From assembly GCA_037953625.1 (NCBI GenBank), contig CM075651.1, positions 135,312,501 to 135,376,500 of the forward strand: 64,000 bases of DNA. Reading direction: 5' to 3'. Source of the stretch: Crotalaria pallida. Its lineage: Eukaryota > Streptophyta > Magnoliopsida > Fabales > Fabaceae. The position numbers and the translations under genes were made by a program. Below are positions 46,684-59,250 of this stretch, piece after piece. The notes beneath the pieces are model-generated. The model saw only the letters and a list, made by a program, of their open reading frames with translations, was not told where the DNA came from and ran no database searches. Every line of letters starts with the position of its first letter. Within the stretch, counting starts at the first letter, position 1.

Positions 46684-49600
46684 ATGGCTTCTTCTTTTTC
46701 AGTGGAAGAATTCATAGGAAATGGAATTTTGAAGGAATTGCTCCCAAAGTTGATGGAAGAAGGTTGGGATGACGTACCAACCTTGAAGGTTATGAATTCA
46801 GAGGACATGGATTCACTACACATGACAGTAAGGCAAAAGGTGGGTCATTTGAACTCCCCAGAAACCTCAATTTAAGTCCTCCATAGTCCATATTGTTTTC
46901 CAATTATAATCTCCTTCGGAATGCAACTTATTTCTGTCATTTAATTACCAGTTAAGGATATTACTTGAACTATTTTCCCTTTGAAAAGGGTCGGTTATAT
47001 GGACCAAACGACATAAGTGTGTTCCAGCCTACTCGAAACACATACAAATCAATCCTCTTCATTTTTTTTGCTTTGCCATAGATATAGATTGAACCTTGAA
47101 AACTCAACAATTTTCGACAAGGAAGTTTGAAGGTTGGATTTGTTCTTCGTTACATTTGTATGTGAAGGACTTTAACATCTTCTAGTCCAACCTTTATTCC
47201 TAATAATGACTTGAAACATACACTCTTCTTACTATTTTTTTTTTTTTTTAAATTATTCCGTAACTACCACATAACTCTTGCATACTCAATTTAAGAGTTA
47301 ACAACTTAACATTTTTAACTTGGACATGTAACTTTACACATGAATTATGTAGAGCATTGTGTGAAGTGCTTACTAAAGAATTACTCTTGTTCTTTAAGTC
47401 CTTTTTTTTCTAATGCCACAGGACGCACTTGGAATCAGGTCATACCTGCATGATCGCGGATTAATGCAATATGCAGATAAGCTGGAGGATTGTGGGAAAA
47501 GTCTTCCACAGCTTTTTACTTTAAGCACCTTGGATCTTGCTTCTCAGTTTGACATGAAAAGAGGCCACATTGCCCGTTTCACGAATAGAACCAGATGTGA
47601 TGATTCTTTTAAGATACAGACAATTACTGCTAGAAATAGAGCCAACACAATGCATAGAGATGATAGCATTCCCAAGAGTACTAGTACTCTTGGATCCACC
47701 AGTTCCAATTCCAATATCATGATAAGATCTAGATCGCATTTAAGAAGTAATGCAGCTTCGGATACAATTGAACAATCAATGATTGATATGAAGATTAAAG
47801 ATGGATATACCTTTAAAGGGATTGTAGCTTGTGAGCCAGCTGAACCTAGAGCATGTGGCTGTGTGAAACCTCCTCTGGTCAGTGACCAAGTTGCTCCATA
47901 TAGTGCTATTGAAAATATATCAGTTCAGAAGCTAACTCCAGAATATAAGATTGGCATGGAACCATTGGTTAAAACCAAGGCACCTCCACTTAAGGCTTCG
48001 GAACTATGGCGTGATAAACCAGCTGTAATATTATGTCTCCGACGACCAGGGTAAGTAATTATATTATACTTGAAGATTGCCAACTTTTTCTGAGTATTAC
48101 AAACAAACATTTTCTCTGTTTGGTTAAATCCGAGTTTATTGGCTTTGCAATGTTCTATGATTGGTCAATTGTTCGTAAGATTGATCTTGAACAATCGACT
48201 TCAAGATTGGCAATCGTGTTTTGGATTGGTAGAAAGTTGTCGAAGTCACTGAATACAAATCCATTGCAAACAATACATTTACTTTGATCGTTTTCTTATG
48301 ATAAAATCTGCATGCACTACTGCATTAGATATTTAAATTTGAATAATTTCAGACATGTGTGCCTTTGTCAATTGTTAAGCACTTAATGATATTATCGTAA
48401 CAAAGAAGACACAAACAAACCGGCACACACAAAGGCCCACAGAAATGGAACAAAATATCACTTTGAAACCCATAAAGACTTTTCAGGAGTTGAATATTTT
48501 AAATATGCTGTCTTTAATTTTCTTGTGTGATATTGTTTTTTTTCTTCTAAATCACCTAACCTTACGAATTAGGGGGTTTTATATCCTTACATGAAAGTGA
48601 ACTTTGCTTCCATTTTAAGTTTATACCTTGAACTTGAAAACAGGTGCATCATGTGCAGAGCAGAGGCACACCAACTATTTTCAAGAAAACCCATATTTGA
48701 TGCACTTGGGGTCCAGCTATTTGCAGTTCTTCATGAGCACATAGAGTCAGAGGTATTAGCTGACTTATACCATACATAAATACAATATAATATAAGATTA
48801 TGGTTTTAAGTTGAAGTCTGCAATTGCATTAAGACCTAACTTACAGCTAGCTACTTATCCATAGACAATTACAATAAACGCAATGCAATTACAATTTAAA
48901 ACTACGAATCTGAGATATAAATTTTGAATAAACTATTCATGTCATGACTTATTATTATGGTAGAGCAGGTAAGAGATTTCTGGCCTAGATACTGGGGTGG
49001 TGTTGTACTTCTTGATACGGGTAGGGACTTTTATAAAGCTCTTGGAGGGGGAAAACTGCCCAAGGAAAAGTTCCTATCAGGTTTTTTGCTGAATCCTCGT
49101 GCAATTTCTAATTACAAGCGTGCAAAATGCATTGGAATTGGACAAAGTTTCAAAGGAGAAGGTGAAATAAAGGGTGGACTATTCATAGTAGGGAGTAGAA
49201 AGACTGGCATTGCTTACCAGTTTATAGAAAGAAACTTTGGTGATTGGGCACCCTTAGCTGAAGTCATCGAAATCTGTACTCAGATGCAGCAGGTAACTGA
49301 TGTTTATCTCATGCTCTTCACTGTATCAATATCATGGCTTCTCCAATATTAGATGAACAATGCTAGCTCTACATATCTCTATGTACATGTTGGGAAATAC
49401 ATAGTCACTTTTTCATCCATGCTTACATAAGTGATAGAATTTGGGGAAAAAAAGTATCAAATAAAATTAGAATTTTGTATATTTTTTGGTATAATGGTAA
49501 AAAGTTAAGATGAATAGGGTCTTGGGGCCTACTAGATTTAGTACAAGAACAGAACAAGATTGTAAGATAATCTCAATTGGTATTCTCACTCTCCTCTATT

Positions 49601-50138
49601 CTATAATCCCAAACATAATTTATCTCTACAACTCTACTGGGCCTCTTAATATGCATACCCCTTCTCGTATTCCATCGTTTTCCTATTTATTTATAACTTG
49701 CAATAACTTGCTTGGCGAGCGACTATCCTTTGACTTTTTGATTTTCCAAGTTTCCTATTAAGAATAGTTCTCTCTTACATATTGCATATCTTTCTTATAC
49801 CTTTTATGATAATTTCATGTCTTTTACACATCTCAGTATTAATGAGAAAACATAAATTGTCATAAAATAGGAAACTAACCACTATACAATCTCCAACTTG
49901 AAAATTTGGTTAATTCCTACAGCATGTTATTTCTATCACTTAATTCTAGATTATCTGGTTTATTTTCTAGTTGACTACATTTTAATATTAGTGGACCCTT
50001 CCTGTTATGTAAGTTGAAATTGCAAGTTGAAGTTCTGAATGAAACAAAATTCATATTAGATAGTAAGTTTTTTTACCAAATTTTCTGTATATGATGCAGA
50101 AGCAACATGCTGGTGAAAGGGAGTTAGTGCATCATTGA
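46684..50138 (+). CDS. Two SAM domains fused to a peroxiredoxin-like-2 (AhpC/TSA-2) domain
   Basis: Five exons, 46684-46839, 47422-48050, 48644-48752, 48969-49292 and 50100-50138, in consistent phase, give 418 aa. Residues about 7-52 and 54-107 each look like a sterile alpha motif domain (FIGNGILKELLPKLMEEGWD; LGIRSYLHDRGLMQYADKL). A Ser/Arg-rich linker follows. From about 250 the thioredoxin-fold PRXL2/FAM213-type domain begins (ELWRDKPAVILCLRRPG); the CIMC site fits the family's CxxC position (RRPGC-x-x-C). Later blocks VRDFWPRYWGG and RNFGDWAPLAEV are typical of the family. Members are redox-active proteins, some chloroplastic; I see no clear transit peptide here. The SAM pair suggests docking to a partner or self-assembly. 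The last coding exon is only 13 codons and is less certain than the others; without it the protein would end soon after residue 405. Confidence 0.82.
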
Positions 50139-51190
50139 AAGGATCACACTGATTGCTTATGTTAGATATGAATTCTATTGTATTCCTAGTAATTCCATCT
50201 CCAACACAACCATGATGATACAACTTTTTTGGCATCATAGATTTTTGTAGCAGTGGCTCAAGACCAAATTATTGACAAAACTCAGATTATTTGTTACAAT
50301 ATAAATAAATATCAGTCAGATTTTTTTTTTTCTCCTAATGGTTAACATTTAGCTGTCACCTGAAATTATGTACTTATTATCAACTGAAAGATTCACTAAA
50401 GTAATCAATAATCTACCTCAATAATAAAGTATGCAGTGCTCTATCAATGGTTGGTTGATGATGATATGACCGTCCATTCGTGACCGGTAAATAAAGAGGA
50501 GAAAGACAATGATGTGGCGGCTGAATTCTGATATGAATCCCTGGTTGCTAGCGCATAAAAATGACATGAGCTTGAAAATAGTCTGCTGTCGTTTCACATT
50601 GGTTGAATCTGTCATGCTTGTTGGTTATTGATTAAGTGCATGGTTTCAGCTTTGCATCTAAAGTTTAGAAGGATATGGATTCGCCTATAAACGTGGCATA
50701 AACTACCTCCATAAAACTATCCTGAACTTCAGTGAAATGCGCTGGAAAAATCTTAAGTACTCCAAGAACAATAAAAGAAAGATAGAAAAGAAATCTATAG
50801 CAATTGCTTTAAAAGTTTATTCTCTGTATCAAATGTGTGTTCATACTTCATAGGTGCTAGGAGAGCACTATTTTTAGGCTCTTGAGGCTAGTCGAAATAC
50901 ATTCAGCACAATCGTGCAGACGATCTATCACTGTCTTGATCCCCATGTTGCAGTTATATTAACCTTAAATTTAGAGGCGCAGTTGTGCTTGAAGGTGTGG
51001 CATGGACATGCTTTGTGTATTCTGTTGACTTGAGCATTAAGCAATGACTAGCACGGGCCCGCAACTCAGTAATCATGTAATTAGTAACCAAGACACAGAA
51101 TAGAAACAAATCAAACGAGGGTTAATCAAGACACAGAATAGAAACAGAGTTAAGTAACCTTAGCAAGGTCTGATTTGCAGACAAACGAAA

Positions 51191-52228
51191 ATGGTCGCTA
51201 GAAATGCAGACGTCTTAGAAAGGATAACTACAGTACTCGAGAATTTGGTGCAAGCCAATCCGAATCAAGGACCGGCTGAATTCAGTGGATTGGCAGAGTT
51301 CCGCAGAATGGATCCACCCAAGTTCGAAGGGGGATTCAATCCTAATGGAGCTCAAAGGTGGCTTCAAGACCTAGAGAAAATTTTCAGAACTATAAATTGT
51401 TCTAATGCTCAAAAAGTCACCTTTGCCACATACGTGCTAGTAGGAGAAGCCGATAATTGGTGGGAGCACACCAAACTGCTCCTAAAGGCTAAGCCAAGAG
51501 AGATTACTCGGAACTTGTTCAAACAGAAGTTTCTTGAGAAGTACTTATCGGAGGACATCCGGCAAGGAAAGGAGATTGAGTTCTTGGAACTCAAGCAAGT
51601 AAGCATGAGCTTGGGGGATTACGCTGCGAAATTTGAAGAACTCATTAAATATTTCTCCTATTATCAATATAACCCACATGAGATGTCTAAATGTGTCAAA
51701 TTTGAGAATGGCCTCCGCCCTGAAATTAAGTTGGCTTTTGGATACTAAGGTATCCAAAGCTTTCCATTGTTAGTGAACATGTGCCGAACTTATGAGGAGG
51801 ATTTAAAGGCCAAAGAGGCATATGAGAAGAGCCTACAACCACCCAAACACTACGGTCTTATAAGGGGGAAGGACAAAGAGCCATAGAAAGGAGGAGAACC
51901 ATACACCTTCGATAGGGCCAAGAACGAAAATCAAAGAGGAGGAAACAATGGAGAACGCACCTTAGCCAACCCTCCCCAATGCGGAACTTGCCAAAAATAT
52001 CACTTTGGGGAATTTTGGAAACAAAAGATTTGATGCCACAATTGTCAGGGACTGGGGCATTACCCAAAAGAGTGCCCCAACAAGATAAAAGAGGGAATCA
52101 ATGCCATCAAGATTCGTGGACAAGGAGGAAGAAGGCCTACCACTAGAGGAGGACTACATTTTATGCATGGTAGGGAAGCATATAAGGTCGAAGATCCTAC
52201 CAAAAGTCCCACCACCAACCATAACTAG
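51191..52228 (+). pseudogene. Ty3/gypsy gag remnant, copy 1
   Basis: The first 185 codons are open and form a Retrotrans_gag domain (RRMDPPKFEGG, then AQRWLQDLEKIF, then ADNWWEH, then FLEKYLSEDIRQGKEIEFL). An in-frame stop at 51746-51748 ends it. Downstream, the same frame shows two more stops but remains readable through a zinc knuckle (CHNCQGLGHYPKEC) to about 52228. All of pol (protease, reverse transcriptase, RNase H, integrase) is absent; only a purine-rich tract and an LTR follow. The copy is non-functional. Confidence 0.85.
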
Positions 52229-52406
52229 TTCAATAAAGTCTCATCAATAGTAAAAACCCTTTTGAAGCTATGTTAACAAAAAGTGGGGGAGACCCTGTAA
52301 TTAGTCCTAAGAATGTAAAGAATATTGCATAGGGATTAGAATACCTCACCCCACACCTTTTGTAGATTGAATTTCGGGAACGAAATTCAACCAAGTGGGG
52401 GAGAAT

Positions 52407-52943
52407 TGTAACATCCTAAATTTTAATATCAAAATATAATAAATTGTGTAGAACTTTCCGGAACCCTTTAAAATTCATGGGGAAAAGAAAATAAAAATAA
52501 GAATGATAATAATCAATTGAGTAGGGAAATAATTATGGCTTAAGTATTAGGAAAATGATTCAATATGTTTGGAAATAATTTCTTAATTTCTTAAAGATTA
52601 ATAAATAAGATTGAGTTGTTGGGTTCCTTAAGTATGATGTCAAGAGTTTGATCCCTGACATGGGTATGGAAAAAACTTTGTTGGTAGAGGCAAAATTCAC
52701 TTCGGTAATCTCTACGTCTCGAAGGGGATTAGTTTTTGACCGTCGGCCGAAAAATAACCTTGCTGATATCGAAAATTGGTCCACATTGAAATTATATTCA
52801 TACCTTAGTTTTAGTTTGATAAATTTAAGAACTTGTCACTATTCATTGAATAGTAATGTAAGCACTTCTATTTGTCCAAAATTTTATTAAAAAAAAATGC
52901 TTTTTGTCCTTTAACTCTTCCTTCGAAAGAGAGGAATGTTACA
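52407..52943 (+). mobile_element. Gypsy LTR (3' LTR of the gag remnant), copy 1
   Basis: Starts TGTAACATCC directly after the polypurine tract AGTGGGGGAGAAT and plausibly ends AATGTTACA at 52943, giving TGTAACA/TGTTACA inverted ends and 537 bp. No matching 5' LTR exists upstream of gag, so the element is truncated on that side. The end call rests on the terminal motif alone, since similarity between the two copies continues past it. Confidence 0.6.
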
Positions 52944-54227
52944 TCTCCTTGGTAAATCAACTTAAAAATCCTAGTAATCATATATTTGAGGGACATATGT
53001 CATAATTTGATACTTGGCTCATCAATAATTGATCTACAAGTGACAAATATCAACAAATGTGATTAGGAGAATTGTTAGAAGGATATATCATTTTTATTGA
53101 TAAATAATAGAGAAAAGACCTTTTTCCTTTTATTTTTAACTTATTGAAAAATACAAATAGAAAATGTTTTTTTAATAAAAATATAAAATAAAATATAAAG
53201 AGGAAGTTGCTAGGTAATTTCCCCAAAGATAAAGAAAATTTCTAGAAAGCTTCCGAACAAAGGGCTTAAGAAGAATTCTGTCTCAACTTTCTTTTCTATA
53301 TAAGAAAAGCCCGTCTTTTCTCATTTTCACATTTCATGTTTCATTCTTCCATAAAAAAATATGATCTCTCACCTTCTCTCTTCTCTCTTACTTTTCACTC
53401 TCCGTTTCATCACAAAAAATAGGATCTTCGATCCTCTCCCTTGCCTCTTCCTCTCCACCCTTTCGCTCCACACCGCACCACAGTCAACCACTATGAAACC
53501 ATCACAAAAAATAACCAAAGCTACGATAAAATTTCATTCTTGTTCATTGAGCCATAGATCTAACCCTGAACTTCAGATTTGCCATAAACAATCCTCCCAA
53601 ACACTATAAGCCACCCAAAAACGCCATTAGAAGCTCACATATCACTTAAAATCGTCGATCTTTGTGTGAGATCTCAAACGTAAAGGTAATTCAAGCTAGA
53701 TCCAACACCACCGTTGTGCTCGATAAGGAACTGTGAATTTTCATTTTCCTATTAATTTTTCTTAATTCTTCCAAAAAAAAAATCGTGCATAGATTTTTAT
53801 TGATGTGATCTAATCTACATGGTTGTCTCATTAAAGACATCCACAACAGAGTCTGCTGGAAAGTCTTAAGTTCAGATTTTTTTCCAGATTTTCTCAAGAC
53901 TCTGTTAATCTTCAAAATCTGGTGGAAAACCATAAGTTGAGTCTGTAAAATAACTTACTCAACTTAAGACTCTGTGTGATCAATTTTTTTGTCTTTTCTT
54001 CCTTTTTACTTTATAATACCCTAATAAACAATTAATAATAATAATAAATAAATAAATAATAATAACAATAAATTAATAATAATATTAATTACAAATAATA
54101 ATAATATTCTTTTTTAAAAAAATAAAAATAATATTTTTAAATTTATACTTTTTCTCTTTTATTCTTAAATATATTATTTTGTTATGGAAAAATAAATAAA
54201 TAAATAAAAATACATATTTTTATATTC
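52944..54227. other. AT-rich flank inside direct repeat copy 1, no gene seen
   Basis: Repeated with small changes at 61015-64000 (apart from the inserted solo LTR there). It contains a pyrimidine-rich stretch (53340-53480) and many AATAAT runs near 54030-54240. Short open frames have no family similarity. Confidence 0.45.
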
Positions 54228-54239
54228 AAATAAATAAAT

Positions 54240-55596
54240 AATAAATGATTTGAAATTACCCTTTCAAGTTCAAGCAACGGTCCACTGCACGTTTTATGTA
54301 CTTTATAATTTTTAGTAGGTATCCTTAATTATTGTAATGTTAACTTTTATTTAATTTTAATATTTAAATATTATTTGGGATTATTTTTATAAATTGTACG
54401 TAATTAATATTATTGAAATTGTATTAGAAAAGCATTACTGAAATAAAATAATTGTTATAAAAGTACATGATGATGTAATGCTGATGCATGTTTGATGAGT
54501 CTGGTGTTAAGAATATGTTGTGGTGAAAAATATGAAAAGTCTGAAATTGTATCTGATAGCTGAAGTTAAAAATATCCCATGGATGCCCTAATATAACAAT
54601 AGTTGTTTATCTATATGAAAACCTTTGCCTCTAAATCTTATGATCATATTTTTAGCTCAGGGGATTACACTACAAAACCATTTATTCATTCAAACTTTTC
54701 TTTTATTCTACCTTTATTTTGTGTCATTTTGCTTTCACAACAATATCTAAGTACTCTAAAACATTGTCATCCAAATCCTCACAACCACTACAAAAATAAA
54801 AAATACCATTACTACCATCAGCAACATCATCATCCCATAAGGGTCCCCCATACAAAATTTCTTGCAATTCTCCCTCATACCCTTTAAAAATGTTTTCTCC
54901 TTATTACCAATCAAAGATGAAATATAGGCTTGCACTATGTCCACAAGGTCCAGAGATCATGGACTTACAACCATTGTCGCGGTACTCAAAACCATATTGC
55001 ATTGATTATAATGTTTTTTTTTTCATGAGATCCAATGTTGACAGCTTCACTTAAACTCTGTTAATTGTTAAGACTTTGATTGAAAAAAAAAATGGCTCAA
55101 TATTTTGAGCCTTTGTTCATTCATGTCTTCAAATCTAACATGATTTATATGAAGTTAAAAACATTAGATCTTAAGACCCTCTTGGAAATCACAAACAAGA
55201 TCGATCAATGCTATTAGTTGTTTTGGGTTGCGATGAAATTTTGAGCCAAGCAATAAGTTTCGATTGCATATCCTTGATTTTTTCAATATTGTGAACACAG
55301 TGCAAGCTTATATATGTTGCATCTTTGATTATTGGTAATTAATAAGGTGAAAAAAATGTATGTTGAATGATGTCTTGAAGGAGATTTCAAAGAGATTTTG
55401 TAGGTGAAGATTAATATGGGATGATGATGGTGGTGATGGTAGTAATAATATTCTTGATTTTATTTATTTATTTATTTTTTTGTGATGGTGAGGATTCTCT
55501 GATGACACCGTTTTGGGGTACTTGGCCATTATTGTGCAAGCAAAATAAAACAAAGAAAAAAGGTAGAACGAAAAGAGTGATAAAGAATAAGAGTAG
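54240..55596. other. Spacer between the large direct repeats, no gene seen
   Basis: AT-rich sequence; open frames near 54603-54887 and 55421-55711 are low in complexity and unmatched. Nothing else could be supported. Confidence 0.4.
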
Positions 55597-55725
55597 TGTT
55601 GTTTTGACATCCAGGATATTTGTAATTGACATCTGTTTGTCTTATATGCAGAAACAACAACCTATCCTGCATATAAGACAAGTTGATGTCAATTGCAGAT
55701 GTCCATCCTAAATATCAAAACAACA
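55597..55725. repeat. Foldback element, 129 bp
   Basis: The left arm (TGTTGTTTTGACATCCAGGA) pairs with the right arm (ATCCTAAATATCAAAACAACA), and the inner part CTTATATGCAG with CTGCATATAAG, around a ~15-base loop. Overall about 55 bp pair with a few mismatches. It is probably a tiny MITE; such transcribed hairpins can also yield small RNAs. Confidence 0.7.
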
Positions 55726-55944
55726 TTAGCCTAAAGAATAATTTGTTTTCTAGTATAATTCACTGAGCTAAAAAAACTAAAGAACATGTTCCGGGGCATT
55801 GGATTTATTTAGTTAAAGGAGGATTGTGATATTAGTGATTCAACACTATAGATTTGATTTTTTATGCAAAATCTGCATTTGAGCTTTTCAGGAAGTTTGG
55901 AGTAAAGTAAAATGAACTTTCTAAGTTTATCTCTATTCATTGAA

Positions 55945-56140
55945 TAGTGTGAATAAAGAGGAGAAAGACAATGGCGTCGCAATTGCATCTTGATTAAAAT
56001 ATCTGGTCAAGTGCATAAAGTGATCTGAGTTTGAAGAGCAGCCAACATCTTTGTGCAACGCTCTCGCTGATTATTTGTTACTTCTGTGCTTGTTCCAAAT
56101 TTCAAGATTTTTTATTTAAAGTATGGAAGGGAGTTAGTAA
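55945..56140 (+). repeat. Diverged third copy of part of the direct-repeat leader
   Basis: It begins with an exact match AATAAAGAGGAGAAAGACAATG to positions near 50491 and 58552. Looser similarity follows for about 150 bp (GTGCATAAAGTGATCTGAGTTTGAAGAG aligned with the GCGCATAAAAATGACATGAG region). The divergence is far higher than between the two main copies. Confidence 0.5.
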
Positions 56141-56649
56141 GGAATGTGTGATATAGATTGGTTAAAGGAATTCAACATTATTATATTTAAAGACTTATTA
56201 TCATCATTATTTAGGGTTTATAATTATTTATATTTATCTATAGGGATTTTATTTTATAAATAGGGTTTTATTAGGATTTTTTTTATAATTAGGATTTAGT
56301 TGAACTTAGCTTATAAATAGATTGGTTACGAATTTCGAGACTACTTTTGCTGATTGATTAATTATACACTAATACTCCCACAACTTAGGTTATAGAAATA
56401 TAGTATCTAAGGTTTATTTAAGTGAGTGTCCTAATTTACAACTTTTAACTGCTCCAATCATTTGATATATTTTATTTATTTAATAAAAAAATAGGTAAGG
56501 AGGATTTATGTTTAGCATTTAAATGTCTAATTTATTTTGTAATATGTTTTTTTTAATATTTTAAAAGCCCTCCCACAATAAAAATAAAAATTAACTAACC
56601 TTAGTGGCTAAGATTAATAAATGTCAACATGTTGGATTATATAGTTGAG

Positions 56650-57190
56650 TCAAAGGCATTTTTGTTGGAATACAAGTGGGCTAACAAACGCCCAGAAGAG
56701 GGGGGGGGGGCGAATAGGTGTGTATGAGTTAACTATTTTCGTTTTCAATCAAAACCATTTGCGTTTGAAGTGCTTTATTTGGTTGATGTTCAGTACTTTA
56801 TCTGGTAATACAGGATAACCAACCATATAACCAACCAGATAATTGAGGCTTAGTGGTTCAAAAATGATCTTTTGAGTAATTTTTTTGCACAACCAGCAAA
56901 AGTATCAATCAACAACAAATAAAGGATGATTAATCAAGAGTTAATCCCTTAAAAAGATTTAGTTTCAATTATTCAAGAATTTGATTTATCGAAAAATGGT
57001 TTTTAAGCGAAATCGAATGAAAACGTTGAAAGTAAAGGAGAAATGTAAGAGATACGACACATAAGATTTTATAGTGGTTCACCCTTGATATTTCAAAGGC
57101 TAGATCCAGTCCTCCCGATCTGATTTGGGAAAATTGCTATAAAGGAATTTAGAAATCGTATCCATACAAAATGTGCATCTCAAGACCCTC
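56650..57190 (-). mobile_element. LTR fragment, reverse orientation, related to the solo LTR at 61070
   Basis: Read on the minus strand it shows the same ordered landmarks as 62280-62760: a GTGAACCACTATAAA-like block, GTGTCGTATCTCT, repeated GGTTGGTTA-type stretches, and near the end CACCTATTC followed by a C-run and TCTTCTGGGCGTTTG. The C-run shows as ten G on the plus strand near 56701. No complete ends or target duplication were found. Confidence 0.5.
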
Positions 57191-57329
57191 TCTTAATTTG
57201 TTGACCCCCTTTTTATGTGAAAATCCCATAATAATCTTACTAAAATAGTGTAATCCCAAAATACCCCTCTCATATTCCTTCTTTATCCTTCTCCCCTTCT
57301 TCTCCACATGCTATCCCCTCAGTGTGTTT

Positions 57330-57700
57330 TTAAAATATAGAATTTAAACACACGCTGACCCCACAGTGTACGTTATAAATTTTTTATAACACACGCTATG
57401 GGGTCAGCGAGTGTGTTAAAATATAATTTCATAACACATGCTGTGGGGTCAGCATGTGTGTTAAAATATAATTTCATAATAACACAAGCTGAGGAGTTAG
57501 CGTGCTTGCAAAAATATAAAAATTTTGCAAACACGTTGATCCCCAGCGTGTGTTATAAAATTACAATCAATAATCATTGGCTACTACCTCTATGAGCTTA
57601 ACACACGCTGAAGGTTGAACGTGTTTGCAAAATTTTTATATTTTTGCAAGCACGCTGACCCTCAGCACGTGTTATGAATTTAAATTTTAACACACACACT
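57330..57700. repeat. Cluster of nested inverted repeats
   Basis: Variants of AACACACGCTGACCCC and its reverse complement recur at least seven times in both orientations. A perfect 36-bp inverted repeat (57500-57535 against 57620-57655) lies inside longer imperfect arms centred near 57578. A second hairpin is centred near 57381. The cluster could fold into a large cruciform or RNA hairpin. No family name could be assigned. Confidence 0.8.
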
Positions 57701-58250
57701 AACCCATCAAGCTTGGAGTTTTAGTCTACAAACCCCTAACATTAGACCTCAAACTTCATTTTTTTAATTTCCCTGATATCCCTACACTCAAACCCCAAAC
57801 CCCATTCACCCTCTCTCTCTCCCCATTCACTAAAACCCCATTCACCTTCATCTTCCACCTTCCGCCGCCGCAGCCACCATCTGTCACCGCCGCCGCCATC
57901 ACCCTATCTTCTCTTCCCTTCACCACCCTCTGCCTTTGCCGCCACCACCACTACTCAAAATTATGTGTTGTTCATGTTCAAAGAGATAGTACCTACTATG
58001 CATATATAGGGTTTAGTTACAATCATTTTTGATGATGCTCCTTTTTTTCATTCGTGGAATTGATGATGCACCTTTGATTTATGTGGAATTGAACTTTGCT
58101 AGCTGTAATTTTCAATCGTTCCTCATTCGTTTTTTTCTTTAACTGTTCCAAAAATTCCGACAAACCAGTGTCATAATTTTTTGAATTTCCGACATGGGGG
58201 TATCGGAATTTATTGGAACATTGTTTTTTTTTATATTTAAAAAATTCTTA
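57701..58250. other. Spacer ending at the second direct repeat, no gene seen
   Basis: It contains CCC-rich and CCGCCG-rich stretches (57780-57950) that look like a plant 5' leader, but no start codon followed by a convincing gene. Sequence homology to copy 1 of the direct repeat starts abruptly at 58251. Confidence 0.4.
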
Positions 58251-59250
58251 GTAATTCCATCTCCAACACAACCATGATGATACAACTTTTTTGGCGTCAT
58301 AGATTTCTGTAGCAGTGGCTCAAGACCAAATTATCGACAAAACTCGATTATTTGTTATAATATAAATCAATATCAGTCAGATGTTTTTTTTTCCTCCCAA
58401 TGGTTAACATTTAGTTGTCACCTAAAATTATGCACTTATTATCAACTGAAAGATTCACTAAGGTAATCAATAATCTACCTCAATAATAAAGTATGCAGTG
58501 CTCTATCAATGGTTGGTTGATGATGATACGACCGTCCATTCGTGACCGGTAAATAAAGAGGAGAAAGACAATGATGTGGCGGCTGAATTCTGATATGAAT
58601 CCCTGGTTGCTAGGGCATAAAAATGACATGAGCTTGAAAATAGTCTGCTATTGTTTCACATTGGTTGAATCTGTCATGCTTGTTGGTTATTGATTAAGTG
58701 CATGGTTTCAGCCTTGCATCTAAAGTTTAGAAGGATATGGATTCGCCTATAAACGTGGCATAAACTACCTCCATAAAACTATCTTGAACTTCAGTGAGAT
58801 GCGCTAGAAAAATCTTAAGTACTAAAAGAACAATAAAAGAAAGATAGAAAAAAATCTATAGCAATTGCTTTAAAAGTTTATTCTCTGTATCAAGTGTGTG
58901 TTCATACATCATAGGTGCCAGGAGAGCACTATTTATAGGCTCTTGAGTCTAGTCGAAATACATTCAGCACAATCGTGCAGATGATCTATCACTGTCTTGA
59001 TCCCCATGTTGCAGATATATTAACCTTAAATTTAGAGGTGCAGTTGTGCTTGAAGGTGTGGCATGGACATGCTTTGTGTATTCTGTTGACTTGAGCATTA
59101 AGCAATGACTAGCACAGGCCTGAACTCAGTAATCACGTAATTAGTAACCAAGACACAAAATAGAAACAAATCAAACGAGGGTTAATCAAGACACAGAATA
59201 GAAACAGAGTTAAGTAATCTTATCAAGGTCTGATTTGCAGACAAAGGAAA

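Larger units (their letters stand above)
50189..54227 (+). repeat. Large direct repeat, copy 1
   Basis: From 50189 (AGTAATTCCATCTCCAACAC) to at least 54227 this matches 58251-64000 almost base for base, apart from a 1.73-kb insertion in the second copy. It includes about 1 kb of unique-looking leader, a broken gypsy gag, an LTR and an AT-rich downstream stretch. The left boundary is sharp, 51 bases after the stop codon of the SAM-peroxiredoxin-like gene. The right boundary cannot be set because the second copy runs off the window. The offset is about 8.06 kb. Confidence 0.9.

Noticed and set aside
57780..57960. CCG-rich stretch as the start of a gene
   Set aside because: It resembles a plant 5' leader, but no start codon leads into a sustained or conserved reading frame.
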